From: Pseudomonadota bacterium
GTDB lineage: Bacteria; Myxococcota_A; UBA796; GCA-2862545
NCBI GenBank assembly: GCA_023954855.1
Contig: JAGSGY010000004.1
Span: forward strand, 1-64,000
Reading direction: 5' to 3'
Length of the DNA stretch: 64,000 nt
Shown here: positions 10,812-18,440 of the stretch, piece after piece
How positions within the stretch are numbered: position 1 is the first letter of the stretch
Layout of the letters: each line of letters opens with the position of its first letter
Made by a program: the position numbers and the translations under genes
Notes under the pieces: generated by a model
The model's database searches: none
The model's input: only the letters and a program-made list of their open reading frames with translations
Told to the model about the DNA's origin: nothing

Positions 10812-12281
10812 ATGTCACGCGCCACCGAGCCCCTGCCCGACAGTGGAGACAGCCTCTCCTCTGGTCGCTACGCTCTCCTCGACCTGATCGGCGAGGGCGC
10901 GAGTGCTGCCGTGTACCGCGCGAAAGACACGTCGTTGGACCTTCCGCGCGCCGTGAAGGTGCTGCGCCCGACCGAGACGCGCGGCGACGACCAGCGGCGA
11001 CGCCTTCGAGCCGAAGCTCGAGCACTCTCCGAGCTGTCCCACCCGAACATCCTGCGCATGTTCGATTTTGGGGCGGAGGGCACGTACGACTACGTCGTGA
11101 TGCAGCTCGCCGAGGGAGGCAGTCTCTCCGAGGTGATCAAGACACAAGGTCCGATGGAGGCGAGCCTGGCCGTGGACTACACGCTGCAGGTCCTCGGAGC
11201 CCTCGCACACGCCCACAGCCGAGGAATTGTTCACCGCGACGTGAAGCCACAGAACATCCTGCTGGACGGTGAAGGCAAGGCCTTGCTCGCGGACTTCGGT
11301 ATCGCCCTGGTCGTCGACGACGACACCCGGTCCACGCGAACCGGTGTGGCTATGGGCACCATGGCGTTCATGGCTCCGGAACAGCGGCTCGATGCCCGCT
11401 CCGTCGGCCCAAGCGCCGATCTGTACGCCGTCGCGACGACCCTGTACAACCTGCTCACCGACGACAACCCGGTGGACTTGTTCGCCGCCGCCGAAGACTC
11501 ACCGCGGTGGCGCGGCATCGATCCACGTATCGTCGCCGTCATCCAGCACGCCGTCCGCTACGACCCGGCGACCCGCTATCAAGATGCCGACACGATGTAC
11601 ACGGAGCTGCTCAAGGCCCGCGAGGACCTGACGACGGCGGTCCCCATTGTCGTCTCCCCCGGCCCCAAGCCGGTCCCAGAGGCGCACCCCACCGGTGTGA
11701 CGCTCGTCGCACCGCCCACCGAGGAGCGTGTGGTGTGGCCATGGCTGGTCGCCGCCGGGCTGCTGGCGCTCGCCCTGTTCGGGGTCTGGACCCAGTCCCG
11801 TCCCGCAAGCGTCGCTCCACCCACGGAGATTGCAGAGGCGGCCGTCGAGCCTTTGCCTGCCCCCGAACCCGTTGAAGTCAGTGAACCCACGCCCGTCGAG
11901 CCGGAGCCCGAGGTCCCCGCCGCCATACAGCCGGCACCGAAGGTCGCGACGGTCAAGCCAAAGCCCCCCGTCAAGGCCGGCCCGTTTCCCCTAGGTCGAT
12001 GGCGAGGCACCATGAGGGGGCGCACCTTTGACCTCACCTTGAGCGGCACGCCCAAGACCATCGTCGGAACGATGATTCAGCGCAATGGCGACCTCGTCGT
12101 GCCCACCGAGATCGAGGGCAGCTTCCATGAGGGAACCGGCGTGCTCAAGTTTCACGACAAGGATGACAATCCCGATGCGATCGACGTCTACCTCAAGAAG
12201 ACGGACTCGGGATTCACGGGCGAATTCGTCGGCCGCCACGTCACCCGAAAGGGGCCCATTCTGCTGATCGAGTACCTGTAG
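10812..12281 (+). CDS. Transmembrane Ser/Thr protein kinase with extracytoplasmic sensor domain
   Basis: The protein has 489 residues. The kinase domain (~18-270) has the G-E-G-A-S loop, AVKVLRP lysine, HRDVKPQN, DFG and APEQ. It resembles the first kinase closely (both have M-G-T-x-x-F-M-x-P-E-Q-R-L-D), suggesting duplication. A membrane helix (WPWLVAAGLLALALFGVW, ~306-324) is followed by a Pro/Glu-rich linker and a ~95-residue beta-rich outer domain from PLGRWRGTMRG to the end. The outer part is probably a ligand- or envelope-sensing lipocalin-like fold (inferred). The start at 10812 is directly downstream of the divergent gap with the FHA gene. Confidence 0.9.
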   Translation: MSRATEPLPDSGDSLSSGRYALLDLIGEGASAAVYRAKDTSLDLPRAVKVLRPTETRGDDQRRRLRAEARALSELSHPNILRMFDFGAEGTYDYVVMQLAEGGSLSEVIKTQGPMEASLAVDYTLQVLGALAHAHSRGIVHRDVKPQNILLDGEGKALLADFGIALVVDDDTRSTRTGVAMGTMAFMAPEQRLDARSVGPSADLYAVATTLYNLLTDDNPVDLFAAAEDSPRWRGIDPRIVAVIQHAVRYDPATRYQDADTMYTELLKAREDLTTAVPIVVSPGPKPVPEAHPTGVTLVAPPTEERVVWPWLVAAGLLALALFGVWTQSRPASVAPPTEIAEAAVEPLPAPEPVEVSEPTPVEPEPEVPAAIQPAPKVATVKPKPPVKAGPFPLGRWRGTMRGRTFDLTLSGTPKTIVGTMIQRNGDLVVPTEIEGSFHEGTGVLKFHDKDDNPDAIDVYLKKTDSGFTGEFVGRHVTRKGPILLIEYL

Positions 12282-12328
12282 GGCTCGCCGGGTTGCCAGA
12301 AGACCAAGCGACGGCGTAGCCTCGGATC

Positions 12329-13564
12329 ATGCTCGCGCTGCTCGCCATCTCCACGGTCCTCGCAGCCACCCCACACGGCGACCTGCACGTCGGTAGCGGT
12401 GTGGGCGCGGACGGCTCTGGAGGCGTGTCCGCAGGCGGTTCGGTGGGGGTACGCGTTCATCCTCGCGTTCGCATTGACCTCCGGGGCGACGCAGGCCTGT
12501 TGCCACAGTACGGCGCCGGCGTGCTCCTACGCCCCGAAATCCGCTACAGCCCTACCGAACCTCGCGCCGACTGGGGTCGCTTCGATCTCGTCGGGGGTCT
12601 CGGCGGACGGGCCACGACCACGGGACTCGGCGAGGTCGGGTTCCTCGGCGGCGCTTTGCAAGTCCCCTTCCCGGGCTCAAGGTCCTGGGATCTGCGCGTC
12701 GAGGGGGGCTACCTCTTCGACCACACGGGCCTCGGCGCAGCGACGCTCAGCCTCGGCCCCGTATTTGATGTGCGCCGTCGCGCCCCCGAGGTGCTTCCCG
12801 AGCCCGAGCCCGAGCCGGTCATCGCCGTGGTCCCAGACCCGCCCCCGGGCTCGAGCATCGTCACCGACCTCACCGATGTCGAGGTGTGGTTTCCGCACCC
12901 CATCTGTCGGTGGATGCCGCTGGATCAAGCCAACGAGCTGCTTGCCACCATGGACGAGGCCGACGTGCAGGCCGTCGCACCCGGCCATCGCTCGGCGTGG
13001 CTGAACGTCCGCGGAGCCACCCCGCTGGAGCTTCAAGCGGTGTCGAAGGTCGGCTCGCTCGTCGTCGTGACGGCGCTCGGCGATCAGGTCGAGTTCAACG
13101 GCCACACTGTCTCGGTGAACGAGGACGGCGTGCTGCTCCTTGCGACCGAGCCTGGCTCTGTCGTGGTCGACATCGTGGGCAACGGACGCCGTCAGTCGCT
13201 GGACCTGATTGTCGCTCCAGAGATGACGACCTGGGCCCGCGCATCCGAGCCACAGACGCTGCACGTGACGTTCCCAGCGGACTCGGCCGTACTCTCGAGT
13301 CGCGGTCGCCAGCGGATCCGGGAGATCGCCGAGGCGATTGGGGACGCGCGCTTCAAAGTCGAAGGCTCGTACTCCCCTGAAGGCAACGAAGAGGAGAACC
13401 GCGCGCTGGCCGCCGATCGGGCAAGGGCTGGCCAGCAGGCACTGATTGAGGCCGGTGTACCGGAGGAGCGCGTCGAGGTCATCCTCGAGCCGAAGAAGAT
13501 CGAGTCCACGGACTGGCGCGTACTGCGTGCGGCCGTCATCACGCCCTCGGGGCTCAGCCAATGA
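12329..13564 (+). CDS. Outer-membrane protein with OmpA-like C-terminal domain
   Basis: The protein has 411 residues. The signal peptide is short (MLALLAISTVLAATPHGD) without basic residues. Residues ~18-150 alternate as a small beta-barrel (GGSVGVRVHPRVRIDLRGDAG, TLSLGPVFDVRRR). A Pro/Glu linker (LPEPEPEPV) leads to a middle domain of unknown type and then an OmpA-type peptidoglycan-binding domain (~305-405: LHVTFPADSAVLSSRGRQRI, VEGSYSPEGNEEENRALAADRA). The normal G-H-T-D is G-S-Y-S, so the peptidoglycan ligand contact is altered. Its last 4 bases overlap the next gene (ATGA), so the two should be translated together. Confidence 0.8.
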   Translation: MLALLAISTVLAATPHGDLHVGSGVGADGSGGVSAGGSVGVRVHPRVRIDLRGDAGLLPQYGAGVLLRPEIRYSPTEPRADWGRFDLVGGLGGRATTTGLGEVGFLGGALQVPFPGSRSWDLRVEGGYLFDHTGLGAATLSLGPVFDVRRRAPEVLPEPEPEPVIAVVPDPPPGSSIVTDLTDVEVWFPHPICRWMPLDQANELLATMDEADVQAVAPGHRSAWLNVRGATPLELQAVSKVGSLVVVTALGDQVEFNGHTVSVNEDGVLLLATEPGSVVVDIVGNGRRQSLDLIVAPEMTTWARASEPQTLHVTFPADSAVLSSRGRQRIREIAEAIGDARFKVEGSYSPEGNEEENRALAADRARAGQQALIEAGVPEERVEVILEPKKIESTDWRVLRAAVITPSGLSQ

Positions 13565-14559
13565 TGGTGCTCACCCTGTTGAGCCTTGCCTTCGCCAACG
13601 ACTTTCGGGTCGTGGGTGAAGGCGACACCGTCGAATCCATCGCCGAACCCATGGCCGATGTGGACGCGGCAATGATTCGCGCGCTCAACAAGCTCGAGGA
13701 CGGCGAGCAGCCCATCATCGGCATGCTGTTGCAGCTCCCGGAGCTGGACGAGCACGCTCACCAAACAGGCTACGTGATTGCCCTCACCGGCACCGGAACC
13801 CTGACGGAGCCCAGCGCGGCTGCTTCACCGCTCGCCCTGGGTGCTGAGCTGCCCGCCGGCTCGACCGTGTGCACCGGCACCGGAAGCTTTGCGACGATTC
13901 GCCTCGCTGCGGACGGCGCCACCGGAGGGCACGACGACGTCAGCCTCCTCGATGACACCTGCGTCTCGATTCGGGGCCTCTCCACTCGCCCCACATCCCG
14001 CTCGACCACGCTGGACCTCGGCCAAGGCAGCCTCTCGGTGCGGGCCGCCGAGAGCCTCGGGCGCATGAATATCGTCACTCGCGACGGCATCACCACCGGA
14101 GAGCTGGGCGGGTTCCGAGTGACCCTCGAGGAAGAAGCGTCGCGCACCGAGGCCCTCTACGCTCCGGTCGCCATCCTCGGCGCCCAGACCGAGCGCGAGG
14201 TTCCTGCCGGCTTCGGTGGACGTGTCTCAAAGGGCGAGAAGCCTACCGAGCTCACCCCGCTGCTTCCGCCAGGAAAGCCGATTCGTCCCGCAAACGGCAG
14301 TCCTCTCCGGCGGCACGACTTTGCATGGACCGCTGTGGACCGGGCCCTCGGCTTCCGCATCGAGTTCTCGACCGCACCCGACTTCTCGGAGCTCGTCGTC
14401 GTCGAGGAGATTGGCGCCGTTTCCTGGAAGCCCGACTTCCTCGCGTTGCCGCAGCCCGCACGGGCCTGGTGGTGGCGCATCTCGAGCATCGATCGCCTCG
14501 GCTACGTCGGGATTCCGTCGGATGAGCAGCAGATCAACGAGCCGCTACCGACGCACTAG
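13561..14559 (+). CDS. Periplasmic protein with LysM-like and FecR domains
   Basis: The protein has 332 residues. A short signal peptide (MMVLTLLSLAFA) is followed at ~15-60 by a LysM-like segment (FRVVGEGDTVESIAEPM ... MLLQLPE), a peptidoglycan-binding motif. Residues ~75-200 match the FecR fold: LPAGSTVCTGTGSFATIRLAADG, then a strand pair ending LDLGQGSLSVRA. The last third is a fibronectin-like sandwich (FAWTAVDRALGFRIEFSTAPDFSELV). It overlaps the OmpA-like gene by 4 bases. Together they may form an envelope anchoring or sensing unit for the upstream transmembrane kinase (inferred). Its stop shares a CTAG with the convergent histidine kinase. Confidence 0.75.
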   Translation: MMVLTLLSLAFANDFRVVGEGDTVESIAEPMADVDAAMIRALNKLEDGEQPIIGMLLQLPELDEHAHQTGYVIALTGTGTLTEPSAAASPLALGAELPAGSTVCTGTGSFATIRLAADGATGGHDDVSLLDDTCVSIRGLSTRPTSRSTTLDLGQGSLSVRAAESLGRMNIVTRDGITTGELGGFRVTLEEEASRTEALYAPVAILGAQTEREVPAGFGGRVSKGEKPTELTPLLPPGKPIRPANGSPLRRHDFAWTAVDRALGFRIEFSTAPDFSELVVVEEIGAVSWKPDFLALPQPARAWWWRISSIDRLGYVGIPSDEQQINEPLPTH

Positions 14560-16946
14560 ACCTCGGCGAGCAAGAACGTCCGAGCGTCCTCAAGCTCCGC
14601 CTCGACCTCGACCAGCACACGCTGAAGGTCACCGAGGCCATCTTCCTTCACCCGATTCTCGAGCTTCGCCGCAGACTTGCCCAGCGCAGGCGCTCCGTAC
14701 ATCGGACTCGACCCCTTCATCGAGTGCGCCGCGCGCTCGACCACCTCGGGGTCTCCGTCTTCGAGCCCCTGGCGCATGGTGGCCATCAACTCGTCTGCGT
14801 TGACCAGAAAGGCCTCGACCAGCTCCTGGCGCTTCGCGAGATCGCCGCCACAGAGCTGCAGCAGCATGTCGAGAGCCGCGAGTGCCCGGTTGTCCACCGA
14901 CGGTGCTGCTGCCGGGGTCTCCGGTCCATCCTGGGGCCCGAGCCGCTCAAGAGTCGCGACGAGCGCCTCAATCTCGATGGGTTTCGAGAGCACTTCCAGC
15001 ATGCCGGCTGCGAGGCAGTCGCGTCGCGCTTCGGACGATGTACTTGCCGTCAGCCCAATCACCACCGGGGCCTCGTCTCCTTGAAGGCTGGTGATCTTCC
15101 GGGTGGCCTCCAGTCCGTCCATGACCGGCATGAGGACGTCCATCATCACCAGGTCGTAGCGCCGACGGCCCACCGCATGAACCGCCTCCTCGCCATTGGA
15201 GGCAATGTCCGGCGAATAGCCCAGGCGCTGAAGCACCAGCTCGATCACCCTCTGGTTGGTGGGGTTGTCCTCGGCGACGAGGATCTCGAGCGGAGCGCGC
15301 TCGGCCAAGCTGTTCTCGAAGAAGGACCAAGCCGTACGCTCGGTACTTCGCTCGCCATGAACCGCAGCATCGACGACCACGCAGAGGTCGCGGCCGCGAA
15401 TCGGCGAGAAGGCGATACCGCCGTAGCCGAGGTCGACCGCGCTGAGCTGCGAGGCTCCGGCGGTCAGACTCGCCAAGAGCACCGAGGGTGGGGCCTGAAG
15501 GGCTCGGAGCTGCTTGGCCATCTCGGCGGGGTCACCCGCCTCAACGCTCACGACGATGCCGTGGTACCGCGCACTCTCGAGCGCTTTTCCGACATGCTCG
15601 AAGCGCTCGACGACGTCGACGGTGGAGCCCGTCTCGGTCAGCGAGCTCACCACCGACTCCGCCGTAAACGGTCGCGGCTCGACCAACAGGATCCTGCGCC
15701 GACGAAGTCGCGTGATCAGGGTCAGGGCCGAGGGGTCGTCCGTCGTGGGCTCCCAGTCAATGGCAAACCAGAAGCGACTGCCCGCTCCGAGCGTACTCTC
15801 GACGCCAATCGTGCCGCCCATCGCCTCGACAAGGCGACGACTCACCGCCAAACCGAGGCCGGTTCCTCCAAACCGTCGATTCGTCGAGGCATCGGCTTGG
15901 ACAAACGGCCGGAACAGGGACTCCAGGCGCTCTTCCGGAATGCCCACCCCGGTGTCGACCACCTCGAAGAGGAGCTTCCCGGCTTCGCTGCGGGTGCGAA
16001 CGATGACGCCCCCTGCGTCGGTGAACTTCACGGCGTTGCCGACAAGGTTTGCGAGGACCTGCCGGAGCCTCGCAGCATCGCCCAGGGCGCGGGTCGGCGC
16101 CGTGACGTCAAAGCTTCCAGCAATCTCGACGCCGGCCTCGCCTGCGGCTCCCGCGAAAAGTTCGAGCACCTCACCGACGACCTCGCGCGGGTTGTAGCGC
16201 ACCCGCTCAAGCTCGAGGTGTCCGCTCTCGATCTTCGACCAATCCAGAACGTCATTCAGCAGCGCGAGAAGGCTTCGCCCGGACCGGTCGATGGTCTGAG
16301 CCATCTCGACTTGACCGTCGTCGAGGCGTGTGTCGAGGAGCAGGCGGGCCATGGCGAGAACGCCATTCAGCGGCGTTCGGATCTCGTGGCTCATGTTCGC
16401 CATGAACGCCGACCGAAGTCGGAGGGACTCCTCGAGAGCCTTGCCTGAGCTCGCCAGGGCGAGGTTCTGATCGTTGAGTTCGCCGGCGCGCTGGCGCGAC
16501 AGCTGCTCTGCATCGGACTGGCGCTGATACGCGCGCGCCCCAATGAGTGCACCGAGAACCATGGCGATAGCGAGTGCACCCCGGTCTGGAATCGGAACCA
16601 TGACGAAGGCCGGCAGGGTCACAAGGCCACCGAGTGTCCACAGCGCAGCAAACCGAGGCCCGTCGGACCAGGCGCCCATGACCACCGAGAGTAGAACGAA
16701 CCAGCCGGGGCCGATCCCAACGCCCATGAACCCGAGCGCGGCGCTTCCGAACAGCTGGGTGAGCAGAAGAATGCGTCCCCATTGCTTGCCGGGAACCCAG
16801 CGTGTGGCCCCGGAAAGTACCGCCACCACCAGGCCAAACGAGCCGTACTCGACGTCCCCTACGGCGAAGCAGAGCAGCGCTAAGGCAACCCACGCCAAGC
16901 CGACGCGGACTGCCCAGGCCCGTTCAATCTCGATCGGTCCGGTCAT
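14556..16946 (-). CDS. Hybrid sensor histidine kinase (membrane, HisKA-HATPase-pseudoREC-REC-HPt)
   Basis: The protein has 796 residues from the ATG at 16946; an in-frame ATG at 16997 would add 17 unlikely residues and overlap the operator of the divergent gene. About six membrane helices fill residues 10-140. A short coiled coil precedes the HisKA box (FMANMSHEIRTPLNG, H187) and a complete HATPase (NLVGNAVKF, DTGVGIP, GGTGLGLAVS). A receiver-like domain follows without its acceptor Asp (RRRILLVEPRPFT ... GIVVSVEAG), then a good receiver (ILVAEDNPTNQ, MMDVLMPVMDG) and an HPt domain (ERAAHSMKGSS). The chain H-D-H suggests a phosphorelay to a separate regulator that is not next to it. Confidence 0.92.
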   Translation of the reverse strand: MTGPIEIERAWAVRVGLAWVALALLCFAVGDVEYGSFGLVVAVLSGATRWVPGKQWGRILLLTQLFGSAALGFMGVGIGPGWFVLLSVVMGAWSDGPRFAALWTLGGLVTLPAFVMVPIPDRGALAIAMVLGALIGARAYQRQSDAEQLSRQRAGELNDQNLALASSGKALEESLRLRSAFMANMSHEIRTPLNGVLAMARLLLDTRLDDGQVEMAQTIDRSGRSLLALLNDVLDWSKIESGHLELERVRYNPREVVGEVLELFAGAAGEAGVEIAGSFDVTAPTRALGDAARLRQVLANLVGNAVKFTDAGGVIVRTRSEAGKLLFEVVDTGVGIPEERLESLFRPFVQADASTNRRFGGTGLGLAVSRRLVEAMGGTIGVESTLGAGSRFWFAIDWEPTTDDPSALTLITRLRRRRILLVEPRPFTAESVVSSLTETGSTVDVVERFEHVGKALESARYHGIVVSVEAGDPAEMAKQLRALQAPPSVLLASLTAGASQLSAVDLGYGGIAFSPIRGRDLCVVVDAAVHGERSTERTAWSFFENSLAERAPLEILVAEDNPTNQRVIELVLQRLGYSPDIASNGEEAVHAVGRRRYDLVMMDVLMPVMDGLEATRKITSLQGDEAPVVIGLTASTSSEARRDCLAAGMLEVLSKPIEIEALVATLERLGPQDGPETPAAAPSVDNRALAALDMLLQLCGGDLAKRQELVEAFLVNADELMATMRQGLEDGDPEVVERAAHSMKGSSPMYGAPALGKSAAKLENRVKEDGLGDLQRVLVEVEAELEDARTFLLAEV

Positions 16947-16978
16947 GCGCGGGATGATACCGCGCGGCCGAAACACAA

Positions 16979-17016
16979 CACATGAGCTTGCATTCATATG
17001 AATGATGTGTCATGTG
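16979..17016. promoter_or_regulatory. Palindromic operator, probable ArsR/SmtB-type site for the CDF-ArsR operon
   Basis: A 38-bp inverted repeat is centred at 16997/16998. The inner arms form the perfect 12-bp palindrome ATTCATATGAAT (16992-17003; CATTCAT/ATGAATG as 7-bp arms). The outer arms CACATGA (16979-16985) and TCATGTG (17010-17016) also match exactly, with 5 unmatched bases between inner and outer arms on each side. Inner AT-rich palindromes of this kind are typical of SmtB/CzrA-class repressors, and such a repressor is the second gene downstream. Confidence 0.7.
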
Positions 17017-17022
17017 TCTCTC

Positions 17023-17922
17023 ATGGGACATCATCACGCACACGGCACCCAGCGCGCGCTCACCATCGCACTCATCCTCAATGGCGCGTTCCTCGTGGTC
17101 GAGGCCGCGCTCGGGTTCTGGACAGGCTCGCTGGCGCTGCTCTCCGATGCCGCCCACATGGTCTCGGACGTGGGCGCACTCGGACTTGCACTCGGTGCCG
17201 GTCGACTGGCGATGCGCTCCGGCGGAGCAGACAAGACCTTCGGCTGGCGCCGTGCTGAGGTGCTCGGTGCATTTCTCAACGCCGCCCTCCTACTGCTGCT
17301 CTGCGGGTGGATCGCGCTCGAAGCCGTTGAGCGCCTGCGAGGTGGGGCGCCCGAGGTTCACGCCCTACCGGTGCTCATCGCCGGTATCCTCGGTCTCGGC
17401 ATCAACCTGGGCTCGGCCTGGTTTCTTCATCGCGAGGCGGATGCACACGACCTCAACGCGCGCGGTGCCCTGTTTCACATGCTCGCTGATGCGCTGGGGT
17501 CTGTGGGCGCCATCGGAAGCGCGGTCGCCCTCTCGCAAGGCTACTGGATTGCCGATCCCATCATCTCTCTGGTCATCGCAGGCCTAGTCCTCGTCTCTTC
17601 GGTGTCGCTGCTGCGCGAGTCCGCGAATGTGCTGCTCGAGTTCGCGCCCCCGACGGTCGACGTCGACGTGGTCACGAAGACACTCTGTGCAGTCGAGGGG
17701 GTCGAAGAGGTGCACGACCTGCACCTCTGGAGCCTCGACGGCAAGCGCGCCGTGTTGTCAGCCCATCTCGTCACGCGGATGAACCCCTTCGAAGTACGGG
17801 CCGCCGCGGCCCACGCCCTCGAGCACGTTGGCGTGAACCACAGCACCCTGCAGATGGAGCTTCACCCTTGTGCAACGCCCTGTGCACTGGACGAGGAGGG
17901 GCACCATGACCATGCCCACTGA
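17023..17922 (+). CDS. Cation diffusion facilitator metal exporter (CzcD/ZitB type)
   Basis: The protein has 299 residues from the ATG at 17023 (MGHHHAHG); an upstream in-frame ATG at 17002 lies inside the operator. Six membrane helices occupy ~12-200, with the paired metal site H-x-x-x-D in helices 2 and 5 (LSDAAHMVSD, LFHMLADALG). A cytoplasmic ferredoxin-like domain follows (VEGVEEVHDLHLWSLDG). Both ends are His-rich, the tail ending HHDHAH. The family exports Zn(II), Co(II) or Cd(II) in exchange for protons. The next gene, overlapping by 17 bp, encodes a sensor with a zinc site, so zinc is the best guess. Confidence 0.93.
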   Translation: MGHHHAHGTQRALTIALILNGAFLVVEAALGFWTGSLALLSDAAHMVSDVGALGLALGAGRLAMRSGGADKTFGWRRAEVLGAFLNAALLLLLCGWIALEAVERLRGGAPEVHALPVLIAGILGLGINLGSAWFLHREADAHDLNARGALFHMLADALGSVGAIGSAVALSQGYWIADPIISLVIAGLVLVSSVSLLRESANVLLEFAPPTVDVDVVTKTLCAVEGVEEVHDLHLWSLDGKRAVLSAHLVTRMNPFEVRAAAAHALEHVGVNHSTLQMELHPCATPCALDEEGHHDHAH

Positions 17923-18202
17923 GGCCGACATCGCCGCCACCGCCTCGCTCCTCGACGCACTGGGCCACCCCGGTCGACTGAGCGTCGTTCTCGCGCTGCA
18001 CACGAACGGTGCGCTGTCGGTGTCGGCTCTGTGTGCGCTCGTCGGTCTCGAGCAGAGCGCGATGTCTCACCAGCTTCGCGTGTTGCGAGATGCGAGGCTC
18101 GTCCAGGCACAGCGACAGGGCAAGCAGATGCTGTACAGCCTCCACGACCACCACGTCGCCCACATTGTGGCGGATGCTCTGTCACACATCCGCGAAAACT
18201 AG
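17906..18202 (+). CDS. ArsR/SmtB-family metal-sensing repressor with alpha-5 zinc site
   Basis: The protein has 98 residues. The ATG at 17906 is preceded by GAGGAGGGG (17893-17901), a strong ribosome site inside the exporter gene. It has a winged helix with SAMSHQLRVLRDARLV recognition helix. The C-terminal helix carries D81-x-H83-x(10)-H94-x(2)-E97, exactly the alpha-5 ligand set of SmtB/CzrA-type zinc sensors. The alpha-3N Cys pattern (ELCxC) is absent (A-L-S-V-S), so it is not a CadC/ArsR-type Cys sensor. It should repress the CDF operon until zinc binds. Its stop overlaps the convergent small gene by one CTAG. Confidence 0.92.
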   Translation: MTMPTEADIAATASLLDALGHPGRLSVVLALHTNGALSVSALCALVGLEQSAMSHQLRVLRDARLVQAQRQGKQMLYSLHDHHVAHIVADALSHIREN

Positions 18203-18414
18203 GTGCGTTCAATCTCGACGGACAACAGGATTGCAGGCCCCTCACGCACCCGAATACGCACCTCTACTTCGTCCCCAAGTAGCCTGCGGATAGCCTCACC
18301 AAGCCGTTCTGCGTCCTGCGTGCTCGGTGCAGCGAGCGAGACCCCAGACAGGTCTGCCTGCCCGGCGAGGCGCTCGAGGCGACTCAGGATCCGCGCGTCG
18401 TCAACGGCACTCAA
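18199..18414 (-). CDS. Small protein of unknown function
   Basis: This 71-residue acidic protein, MSAVDDARILSRLERLAG at the start, is predicted to have two helices and a strand pair (EVEVRIRVREG, AILLSVEIERT). It is not recognised. It starts 26 bp from the divergent NtrC-type regulator and ends in a CTAG shared with arsR. The sequence looks protein-like, but at this length a chance frame cannot be excluded. Confidence 0.5.
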   Translation of the reverse strand: MSAVDDARILSRLERLAGQADLSGVSLAAPSTQDAERLGEAIRRLLGDEVEVRIRVREGPAILLSVEIERT

Positions 18415-18440
18415 ACCGTCCCCCAGATAGACTTGGCGTC

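Noticed and set aside
14724-16448. 574-codon plus-strand frame over the hybrid kinase
   Set aside because: The opposite strand encodes complete HisKA, HATPase, receiver and HPt domains.
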